Positions 37,210-44,506 of a stretch of 64,000 nucleotides of DNA are shown in pieces. Under the pieces are notes generated by a model, which ran no database searches, was not told the origin of the DNA, and saw nothing but the letters and a program-made list of their open reading frames with translations. The position numbers and the translations under genes were made by a program. The first letter of the stretch is position 1; every line of letters begins with the position of its first letter. The stretch is from Psychrobacter sp. P11F6 (GTDB lineage Bacteria; Pseudomonadota; Gammaproteobacteria; Pseudomonadales; Moraxellaceae). The stretch is from positions 2,046,001-2,110,000 of the forward strand of contig NZ_CM003594.1 in assembly GCF_001435295.1 (NCBI RefSeq), in the 5' to 3' direction.

Positions 37210-37764
37210 ATGACTGAATTTACCCTACACGATAAAAATACAGCCCCAGCAGAAAGTAAAGATTTGCTTGATGTATCTATCAAAGCATTTGGCAGAGTCC
37301 CAGGTCTACATGCCGTCATGGCTGAAGCACCTGGGCTATTAGAAGGCTATCAACGCCTGCATCAGTTGTTTTTAGACAGCAGTTTTGATGATGAGGAAGT
37401 CACGGTCGTATGGCAAACCATCAACGTCGAACATGAGTGCCATTACTGTGTACCCGCTCATACTGGTATCGCCAAAAGCATGAAAGTGGATGACGCAATC
37501 ACTGATGCATTACGTAATGAGACACCTCTGCCAACTGAAAAACTAGAAGCATTACGCGACTTTACGCTATCGGTCGTTCGTGATCGTGGTAATGTAAATG
37601 ATGACGCAGTGCAAGCGTTCTTAGATGCAGGCTTTACTAAACGTCAGATTTTGGAAGTGGTTCTTGCAGCGGCTCAAAAAGTGATGAGTAACTACACCAA
37701 CCATTTGGCCAACACGCCAATCGACAAGCCTTTCCAAAAGTTTGAATGGCATAAAGCTGTCTAA
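37210..37764 (+). CDS. Carboxymuconolactone decarboxylase / AhpD-like protein
   Basis: This 184-residue cytoplasmic protein has the AhpD-type redox motif Glu75-x-Cys77-x2-Cys80-x3-His84 (EHECHYCVPAH). That arrangement is found in peroxidase-like and thiol-active members of the carboxymuconolactone decarboxylase superfamily rather than in true decarboxylases. It starts with a ribosome site AAAGG eight bases before the ATG. The FrnE-like thiol oxidoreductase gene follows after 28 bases, so the two form an operon of thiol-redox proteins under three TetR-type palindromes. An electrophile- or peroxide-stress role is inferred. E. coli ynjA, beside ynjB, belongs to the same superfamily. Confidence 0.88.
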   Translation: MTEFTLHDKNTAPAESKDLLDVSIKAFGRVPGLHAVMAEAPGLLEGYQRLHQLFLDSSFDDEEVTVVWQTINVEHECHYCVPAHTGIAKSMKVDDAITDALRNETPLPTEKLEALRDFTLSVVRDRGNVNDDAVQAFLDAGFTKRQILEVVLAAAQKVMSNYTNHLANTPIDKPFQKFEWHKAV

Positions 37765-37792
37765 TTATATAAGAACCAAATAAGGAGCCACT

Positions 37793-38446
37793 ATGAGTGA
37801 TTTAAAAAAGCCATTACGAATAGATATCGTGTCGGACGTGGTCTGCCCTTGGTGCGCTATCGGCTATAGTCAACTAGCCGAGGCATTAAAACAAACCAAC
37901 ACTCCGCACGAGATTCACTGGCATCCATTTGAGTTAAATCCTAATACGCCGCACGAAGGACGAAACTATCGTGAGCATATTATGGAGAAGTACGGTACGA
38001 CTGCTGAAGACATTCAAGAGAACCGAGCTAGAATGACAGAAGTAGGTGCTGAAGCTGGATTTGATTTTCAGTTTACCGATGACTTTCGTACTTACAATAC
38101 TTTTAATGCGCATCAGTTGCTGCATTGGGCTGATCAGAAAGGACGTATACACGACCTAAAACAAGCATTGTTCGTCGCACATTTCGTCGATAATAAAAGT
38201 GTGGCTGACAGTGCTGTACTTGCAGATGTTGCGGCCGATGTTGGACTGGATCGTAGCGAAGCACTAGCGGTCTTAAAAGATCAGCGATTTGCTGCAGCGG
38301 TAGAAAAAGAAAAGCAGCATTGGCAACAGCAAGGCATTCAAAGTGTGCCATCTATGGTTTTCAATGAGCGTCATTTAATTAGCGGCGCACAAGGTATTGA
38401 AAATTATAAAAGCATTTTGCAGCAGTTAGCTGACATGCCAGACTAA
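37793..38446 (+). CDS. DsbA-family thiol oxidoreductase, FrnE-like
   Basis: This 217-residue protein has a thioredoxin fold with active site Cys18-Pro-Trp-Cys21 (SDVVCPWCAIG) and the cis-Pro region QSVPSMVFN. Its helical insertion and motif WHPFELNPNTP match the FrnE/polyketide-associated branch of the DsbA superfamily. It lacks a signal peptide, so it works in the cytoplasm, as does FrnE, a disulfide isomerase linked to stress resistance in Deinococcus. It is the second gene of the TetR-palindrome operon. AAGGAG stands before its ATG. Its stop codon overlaps a terminator hairpin. Confidence 0.92.
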   Translation: MSDLKKPLRIDIVSDVVCPWCAIGYSQLAEALKQTNTPHEIHWHPFELNPNTPHEGRNYREHIMEKYGTTAEDIQENRARMTEVGAEAGFDFQFTDDFRTYNTFNAHQLLHWADQKGRIHDLKQALFVAHFVDNKSVADSAVLADVAADVGLDRSEALAVLKDQRFAAAVEKEKQHWQQQGIQSVPSMVFNERHLISGAQGIENYKSILQQLADMPD

Positions 38447-38468
38447 ACCATGAAGTCATGGTTTAGTC
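38441..38468 (+). terminator. Hairpin overlapping the frnE-like stop codon
   Basis: GACTAAACCATG (38441-38452) pairs perfectly with CATGGTTTAGTC (38457-38468) around AAGT. The TAA stop is in the left arm. It is followed by TTC but not by a long T-run, so it may stop transcription or protect the transcript end. Confidence 0.7.
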
Positions 38469-38495
38469 TTCAAAACTAAGAGTTTTAGAAAAGCT

Positions 38496-38554
38496 AAGGG
38501 TTTTAGAGCTACTGTATAGTCTCGGGCTATACAGTAGCTCTAAAACCCTTTTTT
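38496..38554 (+). terminator. Very strong intrinsic terminator between frnE-like and tetR
   Basis: A perfect 24-bp stem (38496-38519 with 38527-38550) has a 7-base loop and ends in T residues to 38554. The complementary A-rich left side lets it act on the opposite strand too, where tetR arrives from the right. Two stacked hairpins thus separate these convergent genes. Confidence 0.93.
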
Positions 38555-38638
38555 CATACCAAAAATATCTTAGCAATCAGCCTTACTTAATCGGCAATAA
38601 CCCTTTAGCAGTGCTTATTTTCAAATGGTCAACATGAA

Positions 38639-39250
38639 CTACACGCCAACAGGCTTATCAATACGCAGCGCTTCTATAGAGAGCGCCATATCTTCAGCCA
38701 ACGCTTGCACCGCTGCACTCTCGACATCACGCTGCGCAAAAGCACGCAGCCCCATAATTTCCGCCTGTAGTCGTCGTCCAAGCCTAGTCGCGTCGAGCTC
38801 AGTATCAAGCTCACCCAGCCGCTGTGCTTCGGTAAAGTAATTTATAAAACGCAGCTCCATACCTGCCAGCAGCATTTCAACTTTTTGTAGCGCTGTCTGC
38901 TCACGAGCACCAAGCTCCAGTAAGCTTTTGACCAGCATGCAAGCCTGACTCGGCAGCCCTTTATCACGAATACCGCCCAGCTGACGCACGAAAGCGGCTA
39001 ACCCCAACAGCGGCGATTGATAAGCGCTCATTACCCGCTCAAGCTCACTCAAACCTAGACGAGCATAGTAGTCTAACGCTTCTTGAAATAATCCATCTTT
39101 ACTGCCGAACGCAGCGTAAATGCTTCCTGGACGCATATCGAGCGCCTCTTCTATGTCTTTTAACGAAGTAGCATGAAAGCCTTTTTGCCAAAAAAGCTGT
39201 AACGCGCGTTCTAAGGCATCCTGACGGTTATAAAGTGCGGTACGTGACAT
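38639..39250 (-). CDS. TetR-family repressor of the thiol-stress regulon
   Basis: This 203-residue dimeric repressor has an N-terminal TetR DNA-binding domain (residues about 8-55; TSLKDIEEALDMRPGSIYAAFGSK) and a variable ligand-binding part. A Cys at 104 (LPSQACMLVKSLLE) sits where the redox/electrophile-sensing Cys lies in NemR-type repressors, a position also often occupied by Cys in this subfamily. One 16-bp palindrome lies 57 bases upstream of its start, so autorepression is likely. Matching palindromes before doxX and the ahpD-like/frnE operon define the probable regulon. The inducer is unknown; electrophiles or oxidants are the best guess. Confidence 0.88.
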   Translation of the reverse strand: MSRTALYNRQDALERALQLFWQKGFHATSLKDIEEALDMRPGSIYAAFGSKDGLFQEALDYYARLGLSELERVMSAYQSPLLGLAAFVRQLGGIRDKGLPSQACMLVKSLLELGAREQTALQKVEMLLAGMELRFINYFTEAQRLGELDTELDATRLGRRLQAEIMGLRAFAQRDVESAAVQALAEDMALSIEALRIDKPVGV

Positions 39251-39306
39251 AGTTTTTCCATCTCAAAAGCTGTAATCTCATATAAAAATAAGCACAGCGA
39301 GAAAAT

Positions 39307-39322
39307 TTGAATGATTGCTCAA
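39307..39322. promoter_or_regulatory. TetR-type operator palindrome in the tetR promoter
   Basis: TTGAATGATTGCTCAA shares the TTGA...CTCAA frame with the sites at 28519, 37021, 37044 and 37116. It lies 57 bases upstream of tetR on its promoter side and implies autorepression. Confidence 0.8.
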
Positions 39323-39372
39323 TTTTATATCGAATGGCATTCTTAGTCCAGTAAAGTTAATTTACAAAGCAA

Positions 39373-39420
39373 ATATCTTATTTAGCCATTGGTAGCAATA
39401 TTAATGGCTAAATAAGATAT
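39373..39420 (-). terminator. Hairpin after the aldehyde dehydrogenase gene
   Basis: ATATCTTATTTAGCCATT (39373-39390) pairs perfectly over 18 bp with 39403-39420, leaving a 12-base loop. It lies 15 bases past the stop codon of the leftward aldehyde dehydrogenase gene. It is AT-rich and has no long T-run, but its position fits a terminator. Confidence 0.7.
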
Positions 39421-39435
39421 GAAAGCGCCCAACGT

Positions 39436-40971
39436 TTAATGACTCAATAGTACATGCTTGCTTTTTTGATACGCAGACAAGCCATCTACACCCAGCTCAC
39501 GACCGATACCGCTTTGCTTAAACCCGCCCCATCCTGACTCTGGCAGTACAATTTGCTGTTCATTGATCCAGATATGACCCGCTTGAATCTGTAGCGCCAT
39601 CTCTACGGCCGCCGTTTCATCAGCGCTGACAATGCTCGCGGCCAAAGCAAATTGGCTATCATTGGCTAAAACAATCGCCTCGGCATGGTCGGTAAACGTT
39701 TGACTCACTAAGACTGGCCCAAAAACCTCTTCTGTCCATAACTGACTGGTCACTGGAACATTGGTATAAATCGTCGGCATCGCAAAATACCCTTGCCGAT
39801 TTAAGACCTCACCACCTGTGAGACAAGTCAGGTTTTCGGCAGTAGCAATGTCGAAATATTTTTTTACTTGATTCAGCTGCTGCTCACTAACCAGTGGACC
39901 CATTTGCGTGTCAGTGTCAAAGCCATCACCAATTTGCAAACTTTCTGTCTTAACTTTTAATGTGTCGAACAACGACTGAGCAATGCTTTCATGAACAAGC
40001 AGTCGTGAAGTGGCTGAACAGATCTGACCGGCATTGGTAAATATACCACCGATAATCAAATCACAAGCGTGGTCGATATCAGCATCTGCACATACGACGA
40101 TGGCTGACTTACCGCCCAGCTCTAGACTGATATCTTTGATACCTTTTGCCGCTTGGCTCATTACCTTTTCACCAACGGCGTTGCTACCAGTAAAAGAAAT
40201 TTTGTCGATTAATGGATGGCAGGTCATGGCAGCGCCCACTTCAGCTGCACCCGGTAAAATATTAACGACTCCTTTCGGTAGTTTAATAGCAGACAATATA
40301 TTGCCCAGCATCAACTCTGGCAATAATGTCACCTCGGAGGGCTTTAATAGCACCGTACAGCCTGCAGCCAATGCAGGAGCTAACTTCCAAGCAGTGGTCA
40401 CCATTGGGAAATTCCATGGGACAATGAGGGCGCAAATACCAACAGGTGCATACGTTTTTAGCAAACGTATGCCTGACTCGCTGGTGGATACCTCCGACCA
40501 AGTCGCTTGTTCTGTGATGAGATTGGCATAATAGCGATAACAAGCAATAGCATCGCTCACGTCTATTTTTGCCTCTTCAATGGGCTTACCATTATTTAAC
40601 ACAGACAATCCAACCAATTTGTCAAACTGCTGCTCCATCTTCTCGGCAATGGCATTGAGATACGATGCACGCGTGCTTACGATGGTTTGCGACCAAGATG
40701 GATACGCCGCAGAAGCCGCATTGACTGCCATTTCTACCTGTACCTTGGTACACAATCGAGTGGTAGCGATGATTGTTCCCGAATTTGAATCATATAAGTC
40801 ATAACTTGAATCATGATTTGAATCATAGCTATCAGCGTCAGCAGTATCGGTAGCAGGCGCTTCAATAGTCATCCATTCGCCATCTATATAGGCTGCATTT
40901 AATATCACTTCATCTTGAATTGTTTGGATGGCGCTTTCTCTCGTTAAAATGTTAGCATTCGTCATTTCCAT
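39436..40971 (-). CDS. NAD(P)-dependent aldehyde dehydrogenase, candidate 4-guanidinobutyraldehyde dehydrogenase
   Basis: This 511-residue cytoplasmic enzyme oxidises an aldehyde to the acid. It has the cofactor region PWNFPMVTTAWKLAPALAAG, FTGS, the general-base Glu in LELGGKS and the catalytic Cys in NAGQICSATSR. Near residues 45-66 is an unusual Asp/Ser/Tyr-rich insert (DSYDSNHDSSYDLYDSN) encoded by a repeated TTGAATCAT. The ATG at 40971 is chosen because AAGGTG lies ten bases before it; an upstream in-frame TTG at 40980 is too close. Gene context (guanidinobutyrase and 2-ketoarginine decarboxylase-like enzyme) suggests 4-guanidinobutyraldehyde as substrate. That is inference: a betaine- or aminobutyraldehyde-type enzyme is also possible. 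A hairpin separates it from yjiH. Confidence 0.85.
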   Translation of the reverse strand: MEMTNANILTRESAIQTIQDEVILNAAYIDGEWMTIEAPATDTADADSYDSNHDSSYDLYDSNSGTIIATTRLCTKVQVEMAVNAASAAYPSWSQTIVSTRASYLNAIAEKMEQQFDKLVGLSVLNNGKPIEEAKIDVSDAIACYRYYANLITEQATWSEVSTSESGIRLLKTYAPVGICALIVPWNFPMVTTAWKLAPALAAGCTVLLKPSEVTLLPELMLGNILSAIKLPKGVVNILPGAAEVGAAMTCHPLIDKISFTGSNAVGEKVMSQAAKGIKDISLELGGKSAIVVCADADIDHACDLIIGGIFTNAGQICSATSRLLVHESIAQSLFDTLKVKTESLQIGDGFDTDTQMGPLVSEQQLNQVKKYFDIATAENLTCLTGGEVLNRQGYFAMPTIYTNVPVTSQLWTEEVFGPVLVSQTFTDHAEAIVLANDSQFALAASIVSADETAAVEMALQIQAGHIWINEQQIVLPESGWGGFKQSGIGRELGVDGLSAYQKSKHVLLSH

Positions 40972-41065
40972 GATGGTCAATCACCTTATATGGTTTGATA
41001 TAATTGTTTTTATACCTATTGTCTTTGATTGTATTTATAAGTGTCTCTGTCAATCATTGGCTAAG

Positions 41066-41100
41066 TAATCGGTTTATCTAACTAAAGAATAAACCGATTA
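41066..41100 (-). terminator. Hairpin between yjiH-like and aldehyde dehydrogenase genes
   Basis: TAATCGGTTTA (41066-41076) pairs perfectly with TAAACCGATTA (41090-41100) around a 13-base loop, 51 bases after the yjiH stop codon. It could stop or thin out transcription entering the aldehyde dehydrogenase gene, which would then need its own promoter. Confidence 0.65.
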
Positions 41101-41150
41101 TTTGGCACATTATCGTTATACTAGAGGCTGGGTTGATATTGGCTACATGG

Positions 41151-42557
41151 CTAATACAGTAGATGCGCTACTGAGGTAATCACCACCAAACTGATCAGAG
41201 TACGAAGAATAAAAATCATAAACAGCTCTAACACATTAAGCTTGATGTTTGATTTCAAAATCAGCGCGCCCACTTCAGACATATAAATAATCTGAGTAAT
41301 AGAACATGCACCAACGATAAATCTTGTCATCTCACTCTCAATACTTTTACCGACCAAGGCTGGCAAATACATATCCGCAAAGCCCATAATCATCGCTGGA
41401 GCCGCCTCTGCTGCCTCTGGAATCTGTAATAAATCCAGCAATGGCACTAACGGTGTAGACAACCATTTAAACACAGGCGTATATTCGGCTAAGCCCAGAC
41501 CAATCGTACCAATTGCGAAAATCACGGGGATTAGCCCAAAATAGATATCGAATAAATTCTTTACACTACGTTTGAACACTTGACCCAGACTTGGCATTGA
41601 GTGCGCGCGCGTCACAGCACGATTGACCGCCCATTGGTAGGTGGTGTACTGAGCAGGAATCCCTTCATCGAGCATGCTTTTGCCAGAATGATAGGTATCA
41701 GGCTTTAAGGAAAGTGGCGGTATACGCGGCATAATAATCGCGGCGATAAAGCCTGTTAAAGCAATGGTCAGATAAAAATAAACAAAGTTATCGTCCACGC
41801 CGATGGTTTTGGCGACGACATAAGTAAAAGCGATCGAAGTCACCGAAAAAGTCGTCGCGATAATCGCCGCTTCACGCTGGCTATAGTAGCTTTTATCATA
41901 CTCCTGCATAGTGACCAGTAGACCGATAGAAGCTGCGCCAAACCAAGAGGACATGGCATCTACCGCTGAGCGTCCTGGCAACTTAAACAGCTTGACAAAT
42001 ATTTTGCTCGCCAGTGTACCCAAAAACTCCATCAAACCAAAATCCGTCAAAAACGGTAACGATAAAATGGCGAAGAAAAACAAAGGAATCAAAATTGGAA
42101 TCAAATCTTCGAAAATAACGCCGCCTGTATTACGATTAATAATAAACTCAGGGCCAACTTGCAGATAAATCATCCAGACAAACACCATCCCTAGCAATCG
42201 GGCGGTGAGCCAAAACCAATCAACATCGAAGAGTTTTTTGACCATAGAGTCTTCATGTAGGTTGGGCTTTAACACCTTCACAGCCAGCGCCCCAAGAAAG
42301 GATGTCGTCACGATTGCCATTGCCACATAAACGACAGAACCGCCCAACAAAGCTTGCAAAGCGTCCGTTAACACACCCAATAAAATTGTAACCTTTCCGT
42401 CCCATTGAAACGGTATTATAAATAGTGCAATGCCCAATGCTGAAAACAGCAAAAACTTCCACATTGACGCACGCCACTGCTCTCCTTGCGGCGTTTCTGA
42501 ATCGACAACATCGTTTCCTAATATCGGTTGCTGCGACTTATCAAGATAATTCGTCAT
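41151..42557 (-). CDS. yjiH: YjiH-family membrane protein with Gate (nucleoside-recognition) domains, probable transporter
   Basis: This 468-residue inner-membrane protein has about ten helices and the YjiH/Gate pattern (LPFLTDFGLMEFLGTLASK, SSWFGAASIGLLVTMQEYD, and a second Gate region near GACSITQIIYMSEVGALI). The family is thought to move small solutes, but no substrate is firmly known. GGAGG stands seven bases before its ATG. It overlaps the dld-like gene by 17 bases, so the two are translationally coupled. In this operon it is the obvious candidate to import the compound that Dld oxidises (inference). Confidence 0.85.
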   Translation of the reverse strand: MTNYLDKSQQPILGNDVVDSETPQGEQWRASMWKFLLFSALGIALFIIPFQWDGKVTILLGVLTDALQALLGGSVVYVAMAIVTTSFLGALAVKVLKPNLHEDSMVKKLFDVDWFWLTARLLGMVFVWMIYLQVGPEFIINRNTGGVIFEDLIPILIPLFFFAILSLPFLTDFGLMEFLGTLASKIFVKLFKLPGRSAVDAMSSWFGAASIGLLVTMQEYDKSYYSQREAAIIATTFSVTSIAFTYVVAKTIGVDDNFVYFYLTIALTGFIAAIIMPRIPPLSLKPDTYHSGKSMLDEGIPAQYTTYQWAVNRAVTRAHSMPSLGQVFKRSVKNLFDIYFGLIPVIFAIGTIGLGLAEYTPVFKWLSTPLVPLLDLLQIPEAAEAAPAMIMGFADMYLPALVGKSIESEMTRFIVGACSITQIIYMSEVGALILKSNIKLNVLELFMIFILRTLISLVVITSVAHLLY

Positions 42558-44349
42558 TTAATTCCTCCTTGATGGGCGACGATCGCCAATTTTTCCATTT
42601 TGCTGTCTGACCAATGCCTGGATTTAGCGAATTGGTTGGATCTAGTTTTTTATAAAAATTATGTAGTGCAGGTTTTGCGGTATAGACATGACCCACGTTG
42701 TGTTCAGCAGGGTACTCTATACGACGTCGATCATAAAACGCCAATAGCTCATCCTTGAATTTTTTTGCATCCACTTCAGGGTATAACAGATAGTCTTGAT
42801 GCATGACATGACAGAAAAAATGCCCCAAATAAAAGGTTTTACTGACTTGCTTTTGTAAGTTAATAGGTAGCACTTCATCCCAATCTACGGCATTCCTTGG
42901 TAAGGCAATGTCGGTAGATAATAGCTCGCCAAATGTTGTGTGGTTAAGATTATGATAACGAAACATGGCAGCGGTTGCCGCACTACGAAACACCAATAAT
43001 GCTTGGGATTCTGCTGCTGTACAAAGATGTACGACGCCTTGATGCTGCTGCATATTAGACTGTAGAAATGCTTGGGCAGCGGCAATATGACCATGACTGC
43101 CGTTATCATCGCTATTATCATCGTCCGTATTATTGCCATCCGCGACTTTAATGATTAAATGATAGCGATAGGAGCGCGCCTGCTTCGCCAAAGAATTGGG
43201 TAATGACGGCGGCATGAAAACACCAGTCATTTGTAGCATCCGATCTGGTAAAGTCTGAGGCAGTCGCCATTTATCCAAATAATAGCCAATCTTGGCTTGT
43301 AACCGATACAGCGCTCCTATCTTACTGGCTGGCAGTTTTCGCATACTCAAACAAGTATCACGGCCATAGCGCATGGTAATATCGTTGTAATTTTTGTGCA
43401 TATATTCTGCCAAAATAGGCAGGTTTAGCTCGCTTTTTAACCACTGTTGCCTGAATGTGGTCAAAGTATTGGCGTCATTGGTCGAGATATAGAATGTTTG
43501 CTCTTGAGTCGGTTTGGCAAATGTCGCGACTCGAACCGCAAAGACGATGACTTTACCTGCTGAACCAGAGGCTTCATATAATCCGTTAGGGTCATTATTA
43601 AATCTAGCAGGTGTGTCTGCCTCGCAATCACGCACCTTGTGTTGATAATGGTGGTTTGTACAGGACTTACTGTTGGCACTCTCTGTATTTTTATTGAACG
43701 TGCCAGTTTGTAAGTTTTCAAGCATCTCTTCTGGATCTGCACCTAAATCAATGCCTAAGTGATTGATTAATTCAAACTCACCCATGGCATTACGTTTGGC
43801 AAATAGCGACATCTCGGTATACGCCGGACCACGCTGCACCAACATACCGCCAGAGCTGTTGCAAATACCGCCAATCACCGAAGCACCAACACAACTTGAG
43901 CCCAGCACTGAATGCGGCTCACGCCCTAATGGCGCAAGCTGAGACTCCAACTGCTGGAGGCTAGCCGCTGGCAAAGCAACAAGCTCTGCTGCATCATTGA
44001 GCAGATGAACACCGCCCAATCGTTGCATAGAAATCACGACGACTGCTCGATCGTACTCTCCGTACGGTGTCGAGCCTCCGGTCAACCCTGTGTTAGCAGC
44101 CTGTGCAATAATAATCGCATCAGCCGCCGCACAGAGATTAATGACGCGCCATAGTGCCACAAGAGAGTCTGGTATCACAACTGCCGCGACAGCATCGGTG
44201 ATAGAAGCAATCGCCCCTTGTGTATACGACTGCTGCTGGCTGGGTTTGGTCAATACATTGGTCGCGCCAACAACGGCGGATAAATCCGTTAATAAGCTTG
44301 CCAGCGAGGTGCTCAAGCGACCAGACGAGCGGTTAGCATGTGGCATCAT
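42541..44349 (-). CDS. dld: FAD-dependent D-2-hydroxyacid (D-lactate) dehydrogenase, quinone-linked Dld type
   Basis: This 602-residue peripheral membrane flavoprotein resembles E. coli Dld along its length. It has an FAD-binding PCMH fold (QAANTGLTGGSTP, SSCVGASVIGGICNSSGG), a middle region (PAYTEMSLFAKRN) and the C-terminal signature YPAEHNVGHVYTA with DPTNSLNPGIGQT. Dld oxidises D-lactate to pyruvate and feeds electrons to quinone. Two polar inserts enlarge it: one near 218-250 and an Asp/Asn-rich one near 410-425 (NNTDDDNSDDNGSHGH). Because it overlaps yjiH and lies next to the aruI-like gene, its real substrate may be another D-2-hydroxyacid, such as argininic acid. That substrate is inference; D-lactate remains possible. 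AAGGA precedes the ATG. Confidence 0.9.
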   Translation of the reverse strand: MMPHANRSSGRLSTSLASLLTDLSAVVGATNVLTKPSQQQSYTQGAIASITDAVAAVVIPDSLVALWRVINLCAAADAIIIAQAANTGLTGGSTPYGEYDRAVVVISMQRLGGVHLLNDAAELVALPAASLQQLESQLAPLGREPHSVLGSSCVGASVIGGICNSSGGMLVQRGPAYTEMSLFAKRNAMGEFELINHLGIDLGADPEEMLENLQTGTFNKNTESANSKSCTNHHYQHKVRDCEADTPARFNNDPNGLYEASGSAGKVIVFAVRVATFAKPTQEQTFYISTNDANTLTTFRQQWLKSELNLPILAEYMHKNYNDITMRYGRDTCLSMRKLPASKIGALYRLQAKIGYYLDKWRLPQTLPDRMLQMTGVFMPPSLPNSLAKQARSYRYHLIIKVADGNNTDDDNSDDNGSHGHIAAAQAFLQSNMQQHQGVVHLCTAAESQALLVFRSAATAAMFRYHNLNHTTFGELLSTDIALPRNAVDWDEVLPINLQKQVSKTFYLGHFFCHVMHQDYLLYPEVDAKKFKDELLAFYDRRRIEYPAEHNVGHVYTAKPALHNFYKKLDPTNSLNPGIGQTAKWKNWRSSPIKEELNDELS

Positions 44350-44395
44350 AGACGTTCTTCCTTGAGCGACCAGCCTTTATTATGCTTAGTGTTGG

Positions 44396-44503
44396 TATAG
44401 TTGGTTCAATATAATTTAGATACAAGGAAGGCGAGTGAAAGTACTACAAATAGTAGACTAAGCAAGCCTGACACCGTATCTGATTTATATAGGATTAACT
44501 ATA
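44396..44503. repeat. About 108-bp intergenic repeat with related inverted ends
   Basis: The ends are similar in inverted orientation. The left end reads TATAGTTGGTTCAATATAAT then TTAGATAC. The complement of the right end reads TATAGTTAATCCTATATAAA then TCAGATAC. The centre contains AAGGAAGGCGAGTGAAAG. It fills most of the gap between the dld-like and aruI-like genes. The form is that of an intergenic palindromic repeat or MITE. I recall similar sequences scattered in Psychrobacter genomes, but no second copy is seen in this window. Confidence 0.6.
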
Positions 44504-44506
44504 TTG

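Noticed and set aside
40034..40531. 165-codon open frame opposite the aldehyde dehydrogenase
   Set aside because: The minus strand encodes clear catalytic motifs through this stretch; the plus frame has none.
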